The position numbers and the translations under genes were made by a program. This document shows positions 21,071-25,896 of a stretch of 25,896 bases of DNA, one piece after another. The stretch lies in NCBI GenBank assembly GCA_964466315.1, contig CAYXNS010000040.1, positions 1 to 25,896 of the forward strand, read 5' to 3'. The DNA comes from SMWC01 sp964466315 (GTDB lineage Bacteria; Pseudomonadota; Gammaproteobacteria; Steroidobacterales; Rariloculaceae). Under the pieces are notes generated by a model. That model did no database searches. It was not told the origin of the DNA and was given only the letters and a program-made list of their open reading frames with translations. Within the stretch, counting starts at the first letter, position 1, and each line of letters begins with the position of its first letter.

Positions 21071-23494
21071 TTAGTGAGATAATACGACTTTATTTTTCTG
21101 AGCGCCTTCTGACTCGGCGTCAGGTTTTCCGTCTGCTGTTTTGCCGTCGCGTTTAGGCGTAGGCATGTGACGTAGCGCCAACTCCAAGACTTCATCAATC
21201 CATTTGACCGGAAGAATTGCCAGTTTATCCTTGATGTTCTTTGGTATTTCGACCAAATCCTTCTCGTTGTCGGCCGGGATCAACACGGTCTCGATACCGC
21301 CTCTGTGGGCGGCGAGCAACTTCTCCTTGAGCCCGCCAATTGGCAACACTTCGCCTCTCAGAGTGATCTCTCCCGTCATCGCCACATTCGATCGCACGGG
21401 AATTTTGGTCAACGCCGAAACCAATGATGCGCACATTCCGATACCGGCGGACGGTCCATCTTTCGGTGTTGCGCCCTCGGGAACATGGATATGCACGTCA
21501 GAGTCTTGATGAAAATTTTCGTCGATCCCCAACACGCCGGCGCGACTACGCACAACCGTCATCGCAGCCTGAATAGACTCCTGCATGACATCGCCCAGTT
21601 GTCCAGTATGGATGAGCTTTCCTTTACCGGGAACGATCGCGCCTTCGATCGTGAGCAACTCTCCACCGACTTCTGTCCAGGCGAGCCCCGTGACCTGACC
21701 GACCTGGTCGTTGTTCTCTGCACGGCCATATCGGTGACGCTGGACACCAAGAAAGCCGTTGAGGTTGCTATGGGTCACCCGCACGGTACTCTTGCGCGGT
21801 CGAAGCAGCAATTTCTTGACGACCTTGCGGCAGATATTAGCGATCTCGCGTTCGAGGTTTCTGACTCCGGATTCGCGCGTGTAATAGCGAATTATGTCCA
21901 GGATTGCCGAGTCGGAGATTCGAAGTTCCTTCTCCTCGATACCGTTCTGCTTCATCTGCTTGGGCATGAGATACCGCTTAGCGATATTCAGTTTTTCATC
22001 TTCAGTATAGCCTGGCAGCCGGATGACTTCCATTCGATCCAGCAACGGCGGCGGAATATTCAGGCTATTCGCGGTACAGACGAACATGACCTCCGAGAGA
22101 TCGAAGTCGACCTCCAGGTAGTGATCGTTGAAGGTCGAGTTCTGCTCGGGATCGAGGACTTCCAACAGGGCCGACGAAGGGTCGCCCCGGAAATCCATCG
22201 ACATCTTGTCGACTTCATCCAGCAGAAACAAGGGGTTACGCACTTTAACCTTGCTCATATTCTGGACGATCTTGCCCGGCATCGAGCCGATATAGGTCCG
22301 CCGGTGGCCGCGAATCTCGGCCTCATCGCGGACGCCGCCCAGTGACATTCGAATGAATTTCCGGTTCGTGGCACGCGCGATACTCTGACCGAGTGAGGTC
22401 TTGCCCACGCCGGGTGGGCCGACGAGGCAAAGTATCGGGCCCTTGAGTTCCTTGACACGTTGTTGCACGGCAAGGTACTCGAGAATGCGTTCCTTCACTT
22501 TCTCGAGCCCGTAGTGATCTTCCTCAAGGACCTGCTCGGCTTCTTCCAGATTCTGCAGGATTTTCGTACGCTTCTTCCACGGCACCTTGACGAGCCAGTC
22601 GACATAATTGCGTACGACGGTCGCTTCGGCCGACATCGGCGACATGAGTTTCAGCTTGTTGAGCTCTGAGGTTGCCTTCTCCTTGCCTTCCTTCGTCATC
22701 CCGACGGTTTTAATCTTCTTCTCCAGTTCGGCAAGTTCGTTCGGTGCGTCCTCGAGATCGCCCAGCTCCTTCTGGATGGCTTTCATCTGCTCATTCAGAT
22801 AGTACTCATGCTGACTCTTCTCCATCTGTTGTTTGACGCGGCCACGGATGCGCTTCTCGATTTGCAGTATGTCGATCTCATCATCGACGAGACCGAGCAC
22901 ATGCTCCAGACGCGTCTTGACGTTGTTGATCTCAAGGATTTTTTGTTTGCCGGATAGCTTCAATGCCATATGGGCCGCGACGGTATCTGCCAATCGGCCC
23001 GGCTGATCGATCCCGGCAAGCGATGTCAGAATCTCGGGGGGAATCTTCTTGTTGAGCTTGACGTACTCCTCGAAGCGGGACACGACAGACCGTGCCAGCA
23101 CTTCCATCTCGCGCTCGTCGAACTCGTCATCCTCGGGTAGTTCGCCGGCTTCCGCGGAGAAGCACTCGCCGATCTCGAGGTTTTGGATTCGGGCACGGTG
23201 GCTACCCTCGACGAGCACCTTAACCGTACCGTCCGGAAGCTTCAGCAGTTGCAGTATCGTGGCTACGGTACCGATCTCGTAGATATCCTGCTCACCGGGC
23301 TCATCGACGTCAGCTTTGGTCTGCGGGACGAGGAATATCTCCTTGCCTGCCGCCATGGCCTGATCCAGCGCCACGACCGACTTCTCCCGGCCGACGAAGA
23401 GCGGTATGACCATATGCGGGTAAACCACTACATCGCGCAGCGGCAGTATGGGTAGTCTCTTCAGCCCACCCGATTCGGGAACGCCTGTATCCAC
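21071..23494 (-). CDS. lon: ATP-dependent Lon protease
   Basis: 807 residues (E. coli 784). Lon is a cytoplasmic homohexameric AAA+ serine protease that removes misfolded and regulatory proteins. Domains: N-terminal substrate-binding LON domain (about 12-205, LPILPLRDVVVYPHM), a coiled middle region (about 205-305), the AAA+ module with Walker A GPPGVGKT (359-366) and the GSMPGKIVQNM segment, and the protease domain with the Ser682/Lys725 dyad in DGPSAG and GGLKEK. The C-terminal tail is charged and about 25 residues longer than the conserved end. Start is GTG 23494 with AAGGAG 8 nt upstream. A perfect hairpin and a heat-shock-like promoter lie in the 104 nt between it and clpX. Confidence 0.97.
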   Translation of the reverse strand: MDTGVPESGGLKRLPILPLRDVVVYPHMVIPLFVGREKSVVALDQAMAAGKEIFLVPQTKADVDEPGEQDIYEIGTVATILQLLKLPDGTVKVLVEGSHRARIQNLEIGECFSAEAGELPEDDEFDEREMEVLARSVVSRFEEYVKLNKKIPPEILTSLAGIDQPGRLADTVAAHMALKLSGKQKILEINNVKTRLEHVLGLVDDEIDILQIEKRIRGRVKQQMEKSQHEYYLNEQMKAIQKELGDLEDAPNELAELEKKIKTVGMTKEGKEKATSELNKLKLMSPMSAEATVVRNYVDWLVKVPWKKRTKILQNLEEAEQVLEEDHYGLEKVKERILEYLAVQQRVKELKGPILCLVGPPGVGKTSLGQSIARATNRKFIRMSLGGVRDEAEIRGHRRTYIGSMPGKIVQNMSKVKVRNPLFLLDEVDKMSMDFRGDPSSALLEVLDPEQNSTFNDHYLEVDFDLSEVMFVCTANSLNIPPPLLDRMEVIRLPGYTEDEKLNIAKRYLMPKQMKQNGIEEKELRISDSAILDIIRYYTRESGVRNLEREIANICRKVVKKLLLRPRKSTVRVTHSNLNGFLGVQRHRYGRAENNDQVGQVTGLAWTEVGGELLTIEGAIVPGKGKLIHTGQLGDVMQESIQAAMTVVRSRAGVLGIDENFHQDSDVHIHVPEGATPKDGPSAGIGMCASLVSALTKIPVRSNVAMTGEITLRGEVLPIGGLKEKLLAAHRGGIETVLIPADNEKDLVEIPKNIKDKLAILPVKWIDEVLELALRHMPTPKRDGKTADGKPDAESEGAQKNKVVLSH

Positions 23495-23514
23495 TCTGTA
23501 AACTCCTTACGGAC

Positions 23515-23533
23515 GGCTCGCCAACCGCGAGCC
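23515..23533 (-). promoter_or_regulatory. perfect hairpin in the lon leader
   Basis: On the minus strand GGCTCGC-GGTTG-GCGAGCC forms a 7-bp perfect stem with a 5-nt loop, ending 6 nt before the AAGGAG ribosome site of lon. No T run follows, so it is not a terminator. It could protect the 5' end or influence ribosome access. Confidence 0.55.
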
Positions 23534-23542
23534 TAAGCCCTA

Positions 23543-23570
23543 AGTGAGGGCACCTGCGCCAGAAGTCAAG
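23543..23570 (-). promoter_or_regulatory. candidate sigma32 (heat-shock) promoter of lon
   Basis: CTTGACT (23570-23564), 13 nt, then CCCTCACT (23550-23543), compared with the sigma32 pattern CTTGAAA-N11-15-CCCCATNT. Matches are five of seven and five of eight. E. coli lon has a sigma32 promoter, which supports the idea but does not prove it. Confidence 0.35.
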
Positions 23571-23598
23571 CGCTAGAGAGCGTTATCTGCGCGGACCC

Positions 23599-24888
23599 TC
23601 AACGGCGCTCGTCTCCCACGGCCGCCGGTTCCTCGGTTTCATAGATAATGTAGGGTTCGGTTTCACCCGTCACCACCGCCTCGTCCACAACCACCTTACT
23701 GGCATTCGTCATGGAAGGCAGATCGTACATCGTGTCGAGTAAAATGTTCTCGAGAATCGTCCGCAGCCCGCGGGCGCCAGTCTTGCGCGCCATGGCCCGA
23801 TTGGCGACTGCGCGTAACGCATCGTCGCGCAGTTCGAGTTCGACGCCCTCCATCTCGAAGAGCTTCTGATACTGCTTTGTAAGGGCGTTCTTGGGCTCGA
23901 CGAGAATCTCCACGAGCGCATCCTCATCGAGTTCTTCGAGTGTCGCCACGACGGGTAGCCGGCCGACAAACTCCGGAATGAGGCCGTACTTGATCAAGTC
24001 CTCGGGTTCGACTTTCTTGAGTAGCTCGCCGAGGTGGTTGCCGTTGTCCTGGCTCTTCACGTCGGCAACAAACCCGATGCCACTCTTCGAAGAACGATTC
24101 AGGATGATCTTATCGAGTCCGGAAAATGCGCCACCACAGATGAACAGGATATTGGCCGTATCGACCTGTAGAAACTCCTGCTGCGGATGCTTGCGCCCAC
24201 CCTGAGGCGGTACGGAAGCGATTGTGCCCTCGATAAGCTTGAGCAGCGCCTGCTGCACGCCCTCGCCCGACACGTCCCGGGTAATCGACGGATTGTCCGA
24301 CTTGCGGGAGATCTTATCGATCTCATCGATATAGACGATGCCCGTCTGAGCTTTGTCTACATCGTAATCGCACTTCTGCAAGAGCTTCTGGATGATGTTC
24401 TCGACGTCTTCGCCGACATATCCGGCCTCGGTCAGCGTCGTCGCATCGGCGATCGTAAAGGGGACGTTGAGGAGCCGAGCCAGCGTTTCGGCGAGCAGCG
24501 TCTTACCGCAACCCGTCGGCCCGATCAGAAGAATATTGCTCTTCGCTAGTTCGATTTCTTCCTTGCTGCGCTCGGCTATACGTGTTTCGAGGCGCTTGTA
24601 GTGATTGTAGACGGCAACGGAGAGTACTTTCTTGGCACTCTGCTGGCCAATGACGTACTCATCGAGTACGGCCTTGATCTCCTGTGGTTTCGGCAGCTTG
24701 TCACCGCCGTGGTCGGCACGATCGTCGAGCTCTTCGCGAATAATGTCATTACAGAGTTCGACACATTCATCACAAACGAATACGGACGGACCCGCAATCA
24801 GCTTACGAACCTCGTGCTGACTCTTGCCACAGAACGAACAGTACAGCAGTTTGCCATCGTCCGATTTGCCGCGGGAATCCTCGCTCAT
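23599..24888 (-). CDS. clpX: ClpX, ATP-binding unfoldase of the ClpXP protease
   Basis: 429 residues (E. coli 424). ClpX recognises tagged substrates, unfolds them and feeds them into ClpP. The N-terminal zinc-binding domain has C17, C20, C39 and C42 (CSFCGKS ... VCDECVELC). The AAA+ module has Walker A GPTGCGKT (123-130), the pore-loop GYVG (156-159), Walker B IVYIDE (184-189), and RKH in GGRKHPQQEF. The sensor-2 region is ARKTGARGLRTILE. A ClpP-docking IGF-type loop is present as SGIGF. ATG 24888 is preceded by AAGGA at 6 nt. It is separated from clpP by 137 nt that hold its own promoter. Confidence 0.97.
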   Translation of the reverse strand: MSEDSRGKSDDGKLLYCSFCGKSQHEVRKLIAGPSVFVCDECVELCNDIIREELDDRADHGGDKLPKPQEIKAVLDEYVIGQQSAKKVLSVAVYNHYKRLETRIAERSKEEIELAKSNILLIGPTGCGKTLLAETLARLLNVPFTIADATTLTEAGYVGEDVENIIQKLLQKCDYDVDKAQTGIVYIDEIDKISRKSDNPSITRDVSGEGVQQALLKLIEGTIASVPPQGGRKHPQQEFLQVDTANILFICGGAFSGLDKIILNRSSKSGIGFVADVKSQDNGNHLGELLKKVEPEDLIKYGLIPEFVGRLPVVATLEELDEDALVEILVEPKNALTKQYQKLFEMEGVELELRDDALRAVANRAMARKTGARGLRTILENILLDTMYDLPSMTNASKVVVDEAVVTGETEPYIIYETEEPAAVGDERR

Positions 24889-24928
24889 ATGACGTCCTTC
24901 GCCCCTTTAAGAAGAGAGTGTTTTCAGC

Positions 24929-24958
24929 CTTATAGCATTTGTCTCGGGGCTATGCCAA
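24929..24958 (-). promoter_or_regulatory. sigma70 promoter of clpX
   Basis: TTGGCA (24958-24953; five of six), an 18-nt spacer and TATAAG (24934-24929; five of six), in the clpP-clpX gap. The transcript would start about 35 nt before the ClpX ATG, allowing clpX expression apart from clpP. Confidence 0.55.
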
Positions 24959-25025
24959 GGCCCGCTTCCCAGATCCTGACATCTTGCCCTGAATCGGGGG
25001 TGAAATATCGTAACTCTTTGAATTA

Positions 25026-25643
25026 TCAACTACTAGCCTCTTCCTCTAGGCGTTTCTTGAGCACGGTATCGATTAGACCGTATTCGACGGCCATTTCTCC
25101 ATCCATGAAGTTGTCGCGATCGCTGTCGCGCTCGATCGTCTCGAGGGCCTGGCCCGTGTGCGTGGCCAGGATCTCATTCAGACGTGCTCTGAGCTTCAGA
25201 ACCTCCTTGGCCTGAATATCGATATCAGAAGCCTGGCCCTGAAACCCGCCGCTGGGCTGATGAATCATGATTCGAGAATGCGGCAAACAGTAGCGCTTGC
25301 CCTTAGCGCCACCGGCAAGTAGTAAGGAACCCATGCTGGCCGCTTGTCCAACGCAGATCGTGCTCACGTCAGGTTTGACGAACTGCATGGTGTCGTAGAT
25401 GGACAATCCCGCCGTAACGACGCCGCCCGGAGAGTTGATGTAAAGATGTATGTCCTTATCGGGATTCTCGGACTCGAGAAACAAGAGCTGCGCGACGACT
25501 AGGTTCGCGACGTTGTCCTCGATACCACCGACAATGAAGACGACACGGTCTTTCAAGAGCCTTGAGTAAATATCGTAGGCTCTCTCGCCGCGAGCCGTTT
25601 GCTCCACCACCATGGGCACCAGATTCAGTCCTGTGATACTCAC
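25026..25643 (-). CDS. clpP: ClpP, proteolytic subunit of Clp protease
   Basis: 205 residues (E. coli 207). ClpP forms a two-ring tetradecamer whose chamber degrades substrates delivered by ClpX or ClpA. The catalytic triad is S103 in GQAASMGS, H128 in RIMIHQPSGG and D177 in ERDSDRD. LVPMVVEQTARGERAYDIYSRLL marks the N-terminal axial region; the first ten residues resemble the cleaved propeptide of other ClpPs but are a little shorter. Start is GTG 25643 with AAGGAG 7 nt upstream. It follows tig by 48 nt and probably shares its transcript. Confidence 0.97.
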   Translation of the reverse strand: MSITGLNLVPMVVEQTARGERAYDIYSRLLKDRVVFIVGGIEDNVANLVVAQLLFLESENPDKDIHLYINSPGGVVTAGLSIYDTMQFVKPDVSTICVGQAASMGSLLLAGGAKGKRYCLPHSRIMIHQPSGGFQGQASDIDIQAKEVLKLRARLNEILATHTGQALETIERDSDRDNFMDGEMAVEYGLIDTVLKKRLEEEASS

Positions 25644-25691
25644 CGTCGTACTCCTTATCTATCCTCGACCCCACTACGGGACCTGTGCAGA

Positions 25692-25896
25692 TTAAACAGC
25701 CATGAACTGATTGAAATCTATGGACTTCTCCGCAGTCTTAGCATTTTCTAGCAGAAAATCCACTACTTGTTCCTCCACGACGCCTACTTCCAGCTGAGCC
25801 ATCAGATCGCGATCGCTACGGTACATGCGCGCGGCCTCGTCAGGCTGCTCGAACTGACCGACCAACCCCTCGATACGCTGATCCAACCGGGATCGA
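25692..25896 (-). CDS. tig: trigger factor, C-terminal end only
   Basis: The last 67 residues and the stop codon (25692) of a gene that enters from the right edge. The helical text (RIEGLVGQFEQPDEAARMYRS, LEVGVVEEQVVDFLLENA) fits the C-terminal arm of the ribosome-bound chaperone trigger factor, and tig is the expected neighbour upstream of clpP. The N-terminal ribosome-binding and PPIase domains are outside the window. Confidence 0.9.
   Translation of the reverse strand, partial: RSRLDQRIEGLVGQFEQPDEAARMYRSDRDLMAQLEVGVVEEQVVDFLLENAKTAEKSIDFNQFMAV

Noticed and set aside
21485..22345. Plus-strand frame of 286 codons inside lon
   Set aside because: Antisense to the Lon AAA+ and protease domains; long antisense frames are common in GC-rich codon use.
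1..25896. CRISPR array, integrase, transposase, toxin-antitoxin or defence genes
   Set aside because: No spaced direct repeats and no such protein families were seen on either strand.

Overview
The window is chromosomal DNA from a gammaproteobacterium. The evidence is housekeeping gene order. The right end carries tig-clpP-clpX-lon-hupB-tRNA-Val-tRNA-Asp-ppiD, and the middle carries mltD next to a YafS-like methyltransferase, rnhA and dnaQ, the neighbourhood known from E. coli and relatives but without gloB. Genus and species cannot be read from the sequence. By eye the composition is moderately GC-rich.

Left part (1 to about 12050, all on the minus strand): a Wzy-dependent surface-polysaccharide locus. 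In transcription order it holds a UDP-glucuronate 4-epimerase-like enzyme, glucose-6-phosphate isomerase (pgi), a very large SLBB-domain outer-membrane export protein, a WbpE-like UDP-3-keto-sugar aminotransferase, a Wzz-type chain-length regulator, a Wzy/WaaL-like polymerase or ligase, a SAM methyltransferase, a GT4 glycosyltransferase and a second DegT-family aminotransferase cut by the left edge. From the export protein on, genes overlap or lie within about 30 bp, so they look like one operon. Epimerase, pgi and the aminotransferases would make nucleotide sugars; the glycosyltransferase and methyltransferase would build or modify the repeat unit; Wzy, Wzz and the SLBB protein would polymerise, set length and export. 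No flippase, initiating glycosyl-phosphate transferase or tyrosine kinase is visible, so the locus continues beyond the left edge or is completed elsewhere.

Middle (about 12250 to 18410): an ArsB/NhaD-type ion transporter, dnaQ, rnhA and the YafS-like methyltransferase on the minus strand; divergently, mltD (membrane-bound lytic transglycosylase with three LysM repeats) and fabI on the plus strand.

Right part (18455 to 25896, minus strand): ppiD, tRNA-Asp(GTC), tRNA-Val(TAC), hupB, lon, clpX, clpP and the C-terminal end of tig. This is the classical protein quality-control cluster. Good sigma70-like promoters are visible before hupB and clpX, with a weaker heat-shock-like candidate plus a leader hairpin before lon.

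I found no mobile element with a transposase, no CRISPR array, no phage genes, no rRNA and no gene set that I can defend as a new system. The most unusual items are two GTAGGAG-headed repeat elements that each supply the stop codon of the gene they follow, a cysteine-free giant export protein, tRNA genes packed 16 nt behind hupB, and a structured leader on lon.
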